A stretch of 64,000 nucleotides of DNA from CAIMWS01 sp964409245 (GCA_964409245.1 CAYPCQ010000017.1:29858-93857); one strand, 5' to 3'. Counted from the first letter of the stretch, positions 54,779 through 63,613 are shown. Numbers and translations: made by a program. The notes: generated by a model not told the origin, from the sequence alone.

Positions 54779-55675
54779 ATGAACCGGCGAATATGTGTTA
54801 TTTTTAATCCCACCGCCAAAGGTGAGCGAGCCTTGCGGATGCGGCGATACTTGGATTCCATCGGAAAGCAATGCGAGCTGAAGCCCACGCCTGCCGCCGG
54901 CGCCGGGCGTGCGCTTGCGGCGCAGTCAGTAGCTGAAGGATTCGAGTCCATTGTGGCCGCAGGCGGCGATGGCACCGTCAATGAGGTGCTTAATGGCATT
55001 GGGGATGTCCCCCATGGGTTTGAGCGGGCGCGGCTGGGGGTTTTGCCGCTCGGGACGGTGAATGTGTATGCCCTGGAGCACCGCCTGCCGCGGTCCCTGC
55101 CCGAGGCTTGGGAAGTTATTTGTTCAGGTCAGGAGCGTTTAATTGATTTGCCGTATGCCGAATTTGAGGCTGATGGCGCCAGGATAAAGCGCTATTTTGC
55201 CCAACTGGCGGGCGCCGGATTTGATGCCCGGGCGACCGAAATGGTGAACTGGAACTTTAAAAAAATGGCGGGGTATGCCGCCTACGTGGTGGCGGTGGGC
55301 AAGGCCCTGTGGCAGGCCAAAAACCGGTTTACGGTTTCCATTGGCAGTGATCATTTCGCGGGAGAATTGGTGGTTTTCGGCAATGGGCGGTATTTTGGCG
55401 GGAGCCACACCGTTTTTCCGGATGCCAGCCTGCGCGATGGCAAATTGGATGTTTGCATTTTCAGCAGAGTCAACTGGATGACGGCCTTGGAAACCTGCTG
55501 GCGTTTAGTTTGGAGGAAAATTCCCGTGGTTAAGGCAACGCATTACTTGCAGGCGGAAAAGGTGCAGGTGACCAGCCAGTTGCGAACGCCGGTGCAATTG
55601 GATGGAGAGCCGGTGGGCGTGGCGCCCGCCACGTTTGCGGTTGAGCCATCCCGGCTGCGCATCCTGGCTGGTTGA
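54779..55675 (+). CDS. Diacylglycerol kinase family lipid kinase (DagK/YegS-like)
   Basis: A 298-aa lipid kinase of the DAGK_cat family. The N-terminal RRICVIFNPTAKGERALRMR, SIVAAGGDGTVNEVLNGIGD (the GGDGT nucleotide site) and LGVLPLGTVNVYALEHRLP are the family hallmarks. The C-terminal half contains YFGGSHTVFPDASLRDGKLD, also conserved. It could phosphorylate diacylglycerol, sphingoid bases or undecaprenol. The frame extends upstream to 54731; Met at 54779 is the natural start. It is divergent from the dehydratase gene and convergent with proB. Confidence 0.92.
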   Translation: MNRRICVIFNPTAKGERALRMRRYLDSIGKQCELKPTPAAGAGRALAAQSVAEGFESIVAAGGDGTVNEVLNGIGDVPHGFERARLGVLPLGTVNVYALEHRLPRSLPEAWEVICSGQERLIDLPYAEFEADGARIKRYFAQLAGAGFDARATEMVNWNFKKMAGYAAYVVAVGKALWQAKNRFTVSIGSDHFAGELVVFGNGRYFGGSHTVFPDASLRDGKLDVCIFSRVNWMTALETCWRLVWRKIPVVKATHYLQAEKVQVTSQLRTPVQLDGEPVGVAPATFAVEPSRLRILAG

Positions 55676-55689
55676 TCAAACCGGGTGTT

Positions 55690-56769
55690 TCACACCACCA
55701 CGAGATTGTCCCGATGGATGACTTCAGTGCGGTTTTTTTTGCCAATTTGAATGTCCTTGGAGGCGATCTGCACAATGCCCCGGGCAAATTCGGTTCCGTC
55801 CAGATCGCAAAGCCGAACGATGTCATCGGCCTGGAAATCCCCTTCACAGCGGACAATGCCGGGGGCGAGCAGGCTTTTGCCATTGTCCCGCAGGGCTTTT
55901 TTAGCCCCGTCATCCACCACCAGCATGCCTTTGGGATGGTGGAAAAAGGCGATCCAGCGCTTGCGTCCGCGCATTTTTTGAGCCTGCGGAACAAACCAGG
56001 TTCCGATTTCGTCACCAGCTAAGATCCGGCTCAGGACATCCCCTTTTTTTCCGGAGGCAATGACCAATGGAATGCCGGAGCGGACCACGATCTTGGCGGC
56101 CTGTATTTTGGTGGCCATGCCGCCGACGGCGGTGGCGCTGGTGGTGCCCCCAGCCTGCTTTTCCAAGGATGGATCGATACGTTCCACCAAAGGAATCACC
56201 CGGCTGTTGGCCTGGCCATAATTTTCCATCAAACCATCCACGGTGGTCAAAATGGCCAGCAAATCGGCCGGCAGCAGGGTGGCCACCAGGGCGGACAGGC
56301 GGTCGTTATCGCCAAATTTCAACTCCGTGTAGGAGACGGCATCGTTTTCGTTGATGATGGGGATGACCTTGCGTTGCAGAAGCGTCACCAAAGTGTTCCG
56401 GGCGTTCAAGTGGCGGTCATGATGTTCCAAGTCATCGTGGGTCAGCAGCACTTGGGCAACATGCTTGCCAAACTGGGCGAACAAACGTTCGTAGATGGCC
56501 ATCAGGCGGGATTGGCCGACCGCCGCACAGGCTTGCAGTTCGGATAGTTCTGAAGGACGGCGGTTGAAACCCAGGACGCCCATGCCTGCGCCCACCGCCC
56601 CGGAGGTTACTATCACCACTTCCTTGCCTTGGTCATGGATGGCAGACACCTGGGCCGCGAGCTGGCCCATCTGGGTCAGATCAGGCTGCTTCTGGGAATC
56701 GGTCAGAACCCCCGTTCCGAGTTTCACCACGATCCGGGTGATTTCCCGCAAAATGTTTTCCCGCATCAT
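55690..56769 (-). CDS. proB: Glutamate 5-kinase with PUA domain
   Basis: A 359-aa enzyme that phosphorylates glutamate in the first step of proline synthesis. The amino-acid-kinase domain shows RIVVKLGTGVLTD, VIVTSGAVGAGMGVLG, IINENDAVSYTELKFGDND and GGMATKIQAAKI. The C-terminal 100 residues form the PUA domain (RWIAFFHHPKGMLVVDDGAK, LLAPGIVRCEGDFQADDIVR). Length and domains are as in E. coli ProB. Its usual partner proA is not next to it; neighbours are unrelated and divergent or convergent. Confidence 0.95.
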   Translation of the reverse strand: MMRENILREITRIVVKLGTGVLTDSQKQPDLTQMGQLAAQVSAIHDQGKEVVIVTSGAVGAGMGVLGFNRRPSELSELQACAAVGQSRLMAIYERLFAQFGKHVAQVLLTHDDLEHHDRHLNARNTLVTLLQRKVIPIINENDAVSYTELKFGDNDRLSALVATLLPADLLAILTTVDGLMENYGQANSRVIPLVERIDPSLEKQAGGTTSATAVGGMATKIQAAKIVVRSGIPLVIASGKKGDVLSRILAGDEIGTWFVPQAQKMRGRKRWIAFFHHPKGMLVVDDGAKKALRDNGKSLLAPGIVRCEGDFQADDIVRLCDLDGTEFARGIVQIASKDIQIGKKNRTEVIHRDNLVVV

Positions 56770-56924
56770 AACCGTGCTATTTCAATTCATACGCCCTTGG
56801 CTGGGGCCTTCATGGCTTTCATGGCCCACCCAAGGCGGCTCTCAATAGACCTTCTACCAATGAATACTGGCAAGCTTTTTAGTGCGCGATTGCCGCAGTT
56901 GAGGGAGTCGATTACATTGGTCGC

Positions 56925-57995
56925 ATGCGAAATAAATCACTCGAATTCCTGCGGACGCTGGTGAACACGCCAAGCCCATCCGGCCATGAAAAGCGGGGGC
57001 AGCGTGTCTGGCTGGATTACGTGGCCAAATATGCCGAAGAAACATTTACTGATGCCTATGGCAATGCGGTGGCTGTTTACAACAAAGGCGGTTCGCCCCG
57101 CATCATGCTGGCGGCGCATGCGGATGAGATCGCGTTGACGGTTAATTTTGTCAATCCCGAGGGATTCATCTATGTGCGCAAGTTAGGGGGTGTAGATGCT
57201 GCCATCACCAAGGCGCAACGAGTCACCATACACAGCCACCGAGGCCCGGTTAGGGGTGTGGTGGGCAATGTAGCCCCCCACTTGACCAAGGAAGAGGGCG
57301 AACGCAAAGCGCCCAAAATCCACGACTTGTTCATCGACATCGGTGTCAGCAACCGCGCCGAGGCGGAAAAGTTGGTGCAAATTGGCGATCCGATTACCCT
57401 GAATGACGAATTTGAACTGCTCAGGAATGATTTGGCGGTGGCGCGTGCTTTCGACAACCGGATTGGCACTTTCGCCGTGGCCGAAACCCTGCGGCTGCTG
57501 CAGGAATCGAAAAACCAACCGGCCTGTGAAATCTGTGCGGTATCCAATATCATGGAGGAAATCGGACTTTTGGGAGCCAGGCAGATCAGCTACACTTTGA
57601 AGCCAGATGCGGCCATCATAGTGGATGTGACTCATGCCACGGATTATCCCACGGTGAACCAATTGCAGCATGGCGAGGTCAAATTGGGCCAAGGCCCTAC
57701 TTTAACGCATGGCGGGTGCAATCATCCGGCGTTGGTTAAACGGTTGGAATCGGTGGCGCACAAACAGGAAATTCCCATCCAACATGAGGCGATGTCAGCC
57801 ACCAGTGGCACAGATACCGATGTGGTTTTTTGGACCCGGGGCGGCATCCCGAGCGCCTTGGTGAGCCTGCCCAACCGCTACATGCACTCTCCGGTGGAAT
57901 TGGTGAACCTGAAGGATTTGGAGAAGATTCCCAATCTGCTGGCAGCCTTTGTTTTATCCGTGAAATCGGGCGAGGAATTCCGCGTGGAGATATAA
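56925..57995 (+). CDS. M42 family metallopeptidase
   Basis: A 356-aa cytoplasmic aminopeptidase of the M42 (glutamyl aminopeptidase/TET) family, often wrongly named endoglucanase. Metal ligands and active residues are visible in MLAAHADEIALTVNFV, VARAFDNRIGTFAVAETLRL, SNIMEEIGLLGARQ (the catalytic Glu pair), IIVDVTHATDYP and HGGCNHPALVKRLE. SGTDTDVVFWTRGGIPSALV and NRYMHSPVELVNLKDLEKI are also typical. These enzymes form tetrahedral dodecamers and trim peptides. Single gene, divergent from proB. Confidence 0.94.
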   Translation: MRNKSLEFLRTLVNTPSPSGHEKRGQRVWLDYVAKYAEETFTDAYGNAVAVYNKGGSPRIMLAAHADEIALTVNFVNPEGFIYVRKLGGVDAAITKAQRVTIHSHRGPVRGVVGNVAPHLTKEEGERKAPKIHDLFIDIGVSNRAEAEKLVQIGDPITLNDEFELLRNDLAVARAFDNRIGTFAVAETLRLLQESKNQPACEICAVSNIMEEIGLLGARQISYTLKPDAAIIVDVTHATDYPTVNQLQHGEVKLGQGPTLTHGGCNHPALVKRLESVAHKQEIPIQHEAMSATSGTDTDVVFWTRGGIPSALVSLPNRYMHSPVELVNLKDLEKIPNLLAAFVLSVKSGEEFRVEI

Positions 57996-58028
57996 ACAGG
58001 GAGGCTGCGAACTCACACGCAGCACCAG

Positions 58029-58071
58029 AAAAAAAAGGCCGGCTGGTGTTTTTTAAACGATCCCAGCCGGC
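58029..58071 (-). terminator. Rho-independent terminator for the prepilin-like gene
   Basis: On the minus strand: GCCGGCTGG, a 16-nt loop, CCAGCCGGC, then CTTTTTTTT-type T tract (complement of the A tract at 58029-58036). A perfect 9-bp GC-rich stem, 28 nt past the stop of the minus-strand prepilin-like gene. Confidence 0.9.
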
Positions 58072-58099
58072 AAAAGATCAAGCGGTTAATTATACAGGT

Positions 58100-58951
58100 T
58101 TAATTATAGGCTCCAGTGGTGTTATTGACCGTGGTAACCGAAGACCACCATTTGAGATCTTGAAGTGAATCTCCGGCAGCCGCTTGCGACGATATACCCA
58201 CATTACGGACTGGCGGTTTGATGGCTTTGCCCAACCACTTATGGATCTCCGAGTGGCCATCCGCAAAAGACAAGCCACAGGCACCATTGTGAAAGGACGC
58301 CGGGAAATCGATTATTCTACCTGAGGTTCCAGCAGGCCGGACCATCTCAACTGCACAAGCGGCATCATTAATGCTATCAGGATGCTCGTCAATCAATACC
58401 CACGTTTTAGCGGGGCGGGTTATTGAGCTATGCTTGGAGAAAAGCCGCCACGTTGGAGCTGGCAGCCAGCTGCCGAAATCAAAAACCTGGCTCATGGAGT
58501 TGCTGCGGACGCGAGGAACCAATTGGTTTTTGTTGTTTTTGACTTTCACCATATCGGCGGGGCATTTCCACACAGAGTAACTTTTGCCGATGAACGGTTG
58601 CAGTGGTGACTTGGCCAAGTCGGTTTGAATATCCCAGTTGCTGGCGTTAGCGCTGTAATCCAAATTGCCACTGACCCACAAAACACGCTTGGCATCGTCA
58701 GGGCCACCTTTTAGGGATTGTAAAAGGAGATCATAATACTCATCGGAGTATTGGCGCCAGCCCAGCATCATTTGGCGGAGGTTGTTCAAACAGCCAACAC
58801 CTTGCGCTTTAGCTTTTGATTTGGAAAGCGCCGGGAGCATCATCGAAGCCAGGATGGCGATGATGGCGATGACCACCAGCAGTTCAATTAACGTGAATCC
58901 ACAGCTTTTCAAACCTGCCATGGGTCGAAACTTATTGTTCTTCAACTTCAT
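58100..58951 (-). CDS. Prepilin-like protein with N-terminal methylation motif (DUF1559-type)
   Basis: A 283-aa protein of the same class as the one at 12.3-13.1 kb, but not a close copy. The leader KLKNNKFRPMAGLKSCG is followed by FTLIELLVVIAIIAILASMM, a clear type IV prepilin site. The helix runs into LPALSKSKAKAQGVGCLNNL. The globular part has many Trp and ends with SFHNGACGLSFADGHSEIHK, the conserved H...DGH motif of these proteins, followed by a 45-residue tail. An ATG three codons upstream is also possible. It has its own terminator and stands alone downstream of etfA on the same strand. Confidence 0.9.
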   Translation of the reverse strand: MKLKNNKFRPMAGLKSCGFTLIELLVVIAIIAILASMMLPALSKSKAKAQGVGCLNNLRQMMLGWRQYSDEYYDLLLQSLKGGPDDAKRVLWVSGNLDYSANASNWDIQTDLAKSPLQPFIGKSYSVWKCPADMVKVKNNKNQLVPRVRSNSMSQVFDFGSWLPAPTWRLFSKHSSITRPAKTWVLIDEHPDSINDAACAVEMVRPAGTSGRIIDFPASFHNGACGLSFADGHSEIHKWLGKAIKPPVRNVGISSQAAAGDSLQDLKWWSSVTTVNNTTGAYN

Positions 58952-59104
58952 AAAAAACACTAATGCCTGATTTCCTGCAAATTGTGGCAGATTTTATTTT
59001 GCCACCTGATCCATGTCAAATTAATCAATTGCGAGTTTCGCGCCAAGTGTGCGTTTGCGGGCACACTGGAGCGCGCCCGATTAGAATTGGGGCTGAGCGA
59101 GTGG

Positions 59105-60136
59105 TCACTTCAACATTTCATTAAGAATGGTAATTACCTTGAAAGCATCGGCCACATACAAGACATCAGCTTTGCCGCGCGCCCAGCCGCAATTCGGATC
59201 GAGGTTAATGGCCCGGCGTTCGCTGATAAAGCGCCAGCCAACGGTATGCGGTTCCTCGCCGTGGCAGCAAGTGGACAAACCTTTGGCATGACGGGGAGTG
59301 GCGCCAGTTTGGCCGATTTGGTTCAAATGAGAAAGGAAAGAAAGTATGGCCTGGCCTTCGCCTCCCAGATCGACCAACGATTTGCTGCTGCCCAAGGAGG
59401 CGCGAGTTTTGCGGATGAAACCCAGGATCAACTTTTCCGCGTCGGGGACGCGGGTTTGGCCATCCGGTTGTTTTTTGGTCCAGCCTGCTCCCGTCACAAA
59501 AAGCAACTCAGCTTCCGGGCGGATGGTTTGCTGATCGGAAACCGGCGCCTTGATTCCAATTACGGAAGTTCTTCTCAGTGAATCGGTTAAGGCAGGGTTG
59601 ATTTTTTCGATGGGCGCTTTGCCGGAGGCCCCGGTCCAGGCTGCCAAAAAGCCCGATTCCAAAAGGATCACCCAAGGGCGTTGTGCCCGCTTCAGCGTAG
59701 CTTCCATCCTTTGGCGGTAGTACCAACGGTTTATCTCCAGGTTGCCAGCGGCTATGGTGAAGGATGTCACGTGTGTATCCACCCGGCCGTTCAACCGATG
59801 GGTTACCCCGGGGAGGACCCGATTCCAGCGGATGTTGGCAGGCGCAACCACCACCGTGGCTTGTGCCGCCTTCACCAGCGTTTCTACGGCCAAGGCATCA
59901 GTTCCATACCGGCTTTGAGCGAAATCGGCGCCTTCAACCGCCAGGAAACGGTCGGCACCGCACGCCGCCACCTGATCCATGGCGGCTTCCACTTTTTCAC
60001 CCACTAAAGCCACCGCAAACCTGGCCGTAGGAATTGACTCAGCCAGGAGTTTGACGGCGCTTAAAGCCTCCAAGGATGATTTAGAAAGCAGGCCGCTGTT
60101 TTCGACATCGGCCACCAGCAGAATATATTCGGCCAT
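59105..60136 (-). CDS. etfA: Divergent electron transfer flavoprotein, alpha subunit
   Basis: A 343-aa EtfA-like protein. The N-terminal domain fits (MAEYILLVADVENSGLLSKS, AAQATVVVAPANIRWNRVLP). The FAD domain is recognisable from LNQIGQTGATPRHAKGLS to RRAINLDPNCGWARGKADVL, aligned with the family's VGQTG and AIN-x-D parts. However, the conserved GISGAIQH is replaced by GLSTCCHGEEPHTVG, and the SR motif before the VD of the FAD site is SSKSLVD. FAD binding may be altered. It is 30 nt after etfB and probably co-transcribed. The electron donor and ETF:quinone partner are not in the window. Confidence 0.82.
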   Translation of the reverse strand: MAEYILLVADVENSGLLSKSSLEALSAVKLLAESIPTARFAVALVGEKVEAAMDQVAACGADRFLAVEGADFAQSRYGTDALAVETLVKAAQATVVVAPANIRWNRVLPGVTHRLNGRVDTHVTSFTIAAGNLEINRWYYRQRMEATLKRAQRPWVILLESGFLAAWTGASGKAPIEKINPALTDSLRRTSVIGIKAPVSDQQTIRPEAELLFVTGAGWTKKQPDGQTRVPDAEKLILGFIRKTRASLGSSKSLVDLGGEGQAILSFLSHLNQIGQTGATPRHAKGLSTCCHGEEPHTVGWRFISERRAINLDPNCGWARGKADVLYVADAFKVITILNEMLK

Positions 60137-60166
60137 AAGGATTTAGGCTGTTGATTGCGTTAAAGT

Positions 60167-60982
60167 TCAGTGGGAATTGCCCAGCCAGGCCGCAATTTCT
60201 TTGGCAATAGCTTCCGGCGGCAGATCTTTTACAATTTTGGTTTCCCGCAGCTGCTTGGGCAAAGACACCTGCGCGAAACTCATACCTTCCCCCGGCAATT
60301 TTACCGGTTTGGCTTTTTGGACGGCAGGCATGATTCCCCGCATGTTGGCCATGCCCACTTGGGGATTGTTTTTGGGTTCCGGGAGATTGCCCGTGGCCCA
60401 GCCGATCAATAATGGAGGAGCCACACAGCGCGAAATCTGGTGCTTTCCACCCTCCATACGCTCCAATATTTCAAAAGCCCCATCCGGTTGGACAGTCAGT
60501 TGGTCCACCCCTTGGAATTGGTCGAGAATCCCGAGGCGCTCACCCACTATTTGCATGGTTGACCCCGACCCCCGGGAAGCTGATTCCCAGCCACCGAAAA
60601 CCAACAATCGGGATCGATCCAATGCGGGAATGGCTTGGATGGCATCGGTGAGAATAGCCGCGGTTTCAACGGCGTCGGTAAAGCCGCTGGCCGACCCATC
60701 CACAGCAATCAGCTCAAAAGGAACCTTTTGAGCCACGGTCATCATCACCTGCTGCAATTTTGCTTTGGGGGCCAGACTGACCAGCCACACTTTGGAACCG
60801 GCATTTTTTGAGGCGAGATGGGCGGCCTCGTAAAGAGCGTGGCTGGCCCATGGGTCCAATACCATGGGCAGCATCATTTCACTTTTTAAAACGGGTCCTG
60901 CGGGGGTTGGTTGCGGTTCCAAGGTTTGCAATGGATCCGGAACAATGCTCCCGCAGACGACTATTTGGTATCCTGGCGTCAT
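60167..60982 (-). CDS. etfB: Divergent electron transfer flavoprotein, beta subunit
   Basis: A 271-aa EtfB-like protein, first gene of the etfBA pair. Typical parts are QIVVCGSIVPDPLQTLEPQ at the N terminus, PMVLDPWASHALYEAAHLAS (the 'D-x-x-A-L-E' region), KVWLVSLAPKAKLQQVMMTV and LIAVDGSASGFTDAVETAAI. The C-terminal adenine-nucleotide arm is present (MANMRGIMPAVQKAKPVKLP). Similarity to classical EtfB is modest, as for its partner. The ATG at 60982 has a good ribosome binding site (GGGGA); the frame runs on to 61009. The role, beta-oxidation or another dehydrogenase, cannot be told from context. Confidence 0.83.
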   Translation of the reverse strand: MTPGYQIVVCGSIVPDPLQTLEPQPTPAGPVLKSEMMLPMVLDPWASHALYEAAHLASKNAGSKVWLVSLAPKAKLQQVMMTVAQKVPFELIAVDGSASGFTDAVETAAILTDAIQAIPALDRSRLLVFGGWESASRGSGSTMQIVGERLGILDQFQGVDQLTVQPDGAFEILERMEGGKHQISRCVAPPLLIGWATGNLPEPKNNPQVGMANMRGIMPAVQKAKPVKLPGEGMSFAQVSLPKQLRETKIVKDLPPEAIAKEIAAWLGNSH

Positions 60983-61169
60983 AAAATTCCCCGGTGTAAT
61001 CTGAATCAAATTCCATCCGGCGGCGGCAAATTAATGGCACGGATAAGGAAAATGCAAGTCTGGATACAATGAATGCAAATGATGAGACATGGCTTAGGGG
61101 AAGCCGTTTTGACCAGAAAGTTCAACTTGCCGGGGGAAAGGAACCGCAACGGTGATTACTTGTGAAGTT

Positions 61170-61190
61170 GGCGGCCAGGTCATGGCCGCC
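61170..61190. other. Perfect 8-bp hairpin downstream of the PrcB-like gene
   Basis: GGCGGCCA, 5-nt loop, TGGCCGCC, 22 nt past the stop of the minus-strand PrcB-domain gene. There is no T tract, so it is only a possible factor-dependent terminator or an RNA end stabiliser. Confidence 0.4.
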
Positions 61191-61212
61191 TGGCATAGAT
61201 AGCCTTTAATGC

Positions 61213-61644
61213 TTACTGGAATTCCGGGCTTAAGCTGCTTTTGGGAACTGCCACCAGGTGGAATGGCGAAGTCACGACTTGGGCCAGGATGGCATCTGGA
61301 GGAGGGCTTTTACGGAACACTTCAATCCTTAATCGTTTGCCAGCAGGCTGGATTTTTGTGATTTCGACGAAATACCCGCCGGTAGGTTTTTGGCCCATGG
61401 CCACCAGAACCACCATTTCCCGGGAAAAGTCGATTTCCGGGATTGGATTAGGAGTTTGATGGTTCAGTTGCCTCCAAATGGTTTTGAAGGATGAAAGGTC
61501 TTTAATTACTGCCTGCCTGGGTTTTGAAATAGCGCAGTAAGCCCCTTTGGCAAGGGTGCGCATGGAAGAGGATTCTCCAGCCAGGGATTGGGACGCCAAA
61601 AAGGCGGAAATGGCCATCAAGCAAAAGAAGGAGGAGGTTTTCAT
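61213..61644 (-). CDS. Secreted PrcB-domain protein
   Basis: A 143-aa protein with a signal peptide (SSFFCLMAISAFLASQSLAG). The mature domain matches the PrcB C-terminal family: FKTIWRQLNHQTPNPIPEID, MVVLVAMGQKPTGGYFVEIT, and the end DAILAQVVTSPFHLVAVPKS. In Treponema denticola PrcB belongs to the dentilisin complex with PrcA and the subtilisin-like PrtP. Here it is encoded 61 nt downstream of a subtilase gene, so a functional pair is plausible. A strong GC hairpin ends 8 nt before its start codon, where a ribosome binding site should be. Role in this organism is inferred from the neighbour and the domain. Confidence 0.82.
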   Translation of the reverse strand: MKTSSFFCLMAISAFLASQSLAGESSSMRTLAKGAYCAISKPRQAVIKDLSSFKTIWRQLNHQTPNPIPEIDFSREMVVLVAMGQKPTGGYFVEITKIQPAGKRLRIEVFRKSPPPDAILAQVVTSPFHLVAVPKSSLSPEFQ

Positions 61645-61652
61645 AAAAGAAC

Positions 61653-61676
61653 CGGCCGGGGTGGAGGCCCCGGCCG
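61653..61676 (-). promoter_or_regulatory. GC-rich hairpin directly before the PrcB-like start codon
   Basis: A 9-bp all-GC stem (CGGCCGGGG with CCCCGGCCG) and 6-nt loop, at -9 to -32 from the ATG on the minus strand, followed by GTTCTTTTATG. It covers the place of a ribosome binding site and precedes a short T-rich stretch, so it may act as an attenuator or a translation block between the subtilase and PrcB-like genes. Confidence 0.55.
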
Positions 61677-61705
61677 ATCGAGGAGATATTTGTAAATCGG
61701 CTGCT

Positions 61706-63613
61706 TTAATTCACGGTTATTTTGACAGTGCTTTGACGAGTAAGCGAACCGCTGGTGCCGCGGATGGTCAGGGTATAGGTTCCTTTCACCGTGCTGCTCT
61801 GGGTGGTGACCGTCAAGGTGGTAGAACCAGAGCCGGTGATCGATGTGGAATTCAATTTCGCGGTGGTATTTGCGGGATTCCCGGAAACAGACAAGTTCAC
61901 GGTGCCGGTAAAGCTATTCAAAGGCTTTACGGTGACCGTATAAGTGGTGCTGCTGCCACGCCTCACCGTTCTGGAGCTTGGGCTGGTGGTGATGGTGAAG
62001 TCAGGTTGGGCCACGACCAAGGTAACGCCTACAGAATGTGTCAGGATCCCATCTGTGCCGGTGATGGTTAATGGGTAAGTCCCAGCAGAGGAAGAACTCG
62101 TGACAATTGCGAGCGTGGTGGAACCAGAACCGGATATTGAAGACGGAGTAAAAATCCCAGAGGCTCCAAGGGGCAGGCCGCTGACAGTAAAGGACACTGT
62201 TTTAGCATATCCACCCGAGGGGTTGACACTAATTGAAAAGCTGGCGGTCCCACTCGGCGCCACCGTGCTTGAAGCAGGACTGGCGGAAAGGGTGAAGTCG
62301 GGCAGGGGAAGCTGGGTACTCAGCGCATTGGGCACATAGACAATCCCCTCGCGCACGCCGTCGAAGGTGTATCCAGACAGGGTATAACCCCGGCTCGTCT
62401 TGGAATCCAGCGGGGCAATTCCGATGTGATCACCATGGGTAATTTTGTATTTGGCATCCGCCGGCAAAAGAGCCGGATTCTGCTCGTAGAGCAAAGCTGC
62501 CACGCCCGCGACATGCGGAGAGGCCATGCTGGTGCCGGACATGGTAGTCGTGCCGCCACCCAGCTTCAGCGAAACGATTCCGACCGTGCTTACGCCGGAA
62601 CCTACGATGTCCTCTTGAGTTTCACCGGGAGCTGATATGGTAACCCCGGATCCGTCGGTGGTGAAGTAGGAGGCGGTATCGGCTGCGATAAAGCCATAAA
62701 CTGAGCTGGCAACACCCTGCTGGGCGGTGGTGCTGGCCACCGCAATCACCTCCGGGAATCCGGCGGGCACCATGTTTTTCACAACTTTGGTGGCATCGTT
62801 TCCGGCAGCGACCACCACGGTGATGCCCTGGCTGACCAGGTTGTTGATGGCTTGATGCATCGGATTATCAGCGGCGGCGGTGCTGGCCGGGCGCCCAAGG
62901 CTCATATTCACTACGCGGATTCGCGGAGTAACGGTGGCGGCATTTTGTGCAACCCAGTCCAAACCGGCGATGATGTCACTGTCAAACCCGCTGCCGGTGC
63001 TATCCAGCACTTTCACCGGGTAAAGGGTGGCGTTGGGAGCCACGCCGACGACGTCAATGGTGTTGTCACGGGCGGCGATAATCCCACCCACATGAGTGCC
63101 GTGGCCGTTGTCATCCTCGGCTGAAGATCCGTAGGCATAGAAGGAGGCGGCTCCCAAAGGGAATAAGTCGGCATGGGCGCTGTCCAACCCCGTATCAACC
63201 ACGGCCACTCCAACCCCGGAGCCGGTATAAGTGCCACCGGGGGCGGCGCCAATCCTGGCCACACCACTGGGAACCACTTGCGCCGCGAATGCGGTCACCT
63301 TCAAGTCCGGGGTTATTGATTCCACCAGGGGATCATTCTGAAGTTGAGCCAACATGCTGGCGGGAATGCGGCCGGCATAACCTTTGATGAGTTTTGAGTA
63401 AACGCGATTGGGAGCCACGCCTTGGCCCGCTGCGACCGTGGATACTGCACGTTGGTGCAAGTCCTGCCTTACTAGGGAAAACGCATCGGTCCGCAGTTTA
63501 ACGATGTAGCGATCAGATATCTCATCATCAGCGTCATCGGCTTGGACAACCAATGGCAGGCTGCCCAAAACTCCGGCCACAGTGATGGCCCATAAAAAAT
63601 TGCGACGTTTCAT
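61706..63613 (-). CDS. Secreted S8 family serine protease (subtilase)
   Basis: A 635-aa subtilisin-like protease. Leader KRRNFLWAITVAGVLGSLPL with a twin-arginine-like RR start, then an I9-type propeptide (RYIVKLRTDAF to PLVESITPDLKV). The catalytic triad and oxyanion residue are intact: Asp in VAVVDTGLDSAHA, His in DNGHGTHVGGII, Asn in VVVAAGNDA, Ser in SGTSMASPHVAGVAAL. After the catalytic domain come two Ig-like repeats of about 95 residues, each starting PDFT(L/I) and ending in TI-G-T-x-G, the second ending the protein. The protease is surely exported; the repeats may bind cell wall or substrate. A PrcB-domain gene follows on the same strand. Confidence 0.95.
   Translation of the reverse strand: MKRRNFLWAITVAGVLGSLPLVVQADDADDEISDRYIVKLRTDAFSLVRQDLHQRAVSTVAAGQGVAPNRVYSKLIKGYAGRIPASMLAQLQNDPLVESITPDLKVTAFAAQVVPSGVARIGAAPGGTYTGSGVGVAVVDTGLDSAHADLFPLGAASFYAYGSSAEDDNGHGTHVGGIIAARDNTIDVVGVAPNATLYPVKVLDSTGSGFDSDIIAGLDWVAQNAATVTPRIRVVNMSLGRPASTAAADNPMHQAINNLVSQGITVVVAAGNDATKVVKNMVPAGFPEVIAVASTTAQQGVASSVYGFIAADTASYFTTDGSGVTISAPGETQEDIVGSGVSTVGIVSLKLGGGTTTMSGTSMASPHVAGVAALLYEQNPALLPADAKYKITHGDHIGIAPLDSKTSRGYTLSGYTFDGVREGIVYVPNALSTQLPLPDFTLSASPASSTVAPSGTASFSISVNPSGGYAKTVSFTVSGLPLGASGIFTPSSISGSGSTTLAIVTSSSSAGTYPLTITGTDGILTHSVGVTLVVAQPDFTITTSPSSRTVRRGSSTTYTVTVKPLNSFTGTVNLSVSGNPANTTAKLNSTSITGSGSTTLTVTTQSSTVKGTYTLTIRGTSGSLTRQSTVKITVN

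Noticed and set aside
55676..55700. GGTGT-TTC-ACACC hairpin between the lipid kinase gene and proB
   Set aside because: Five base pairs and overlapping the proB coding end; too weak to call a terminator.
59046..59067. AGTGTGC...GCACACT hairpin between etfA and the prepilin-like gene
   Set aside because: Seven base pairs with no T tract on either strand; weak as a terminator.
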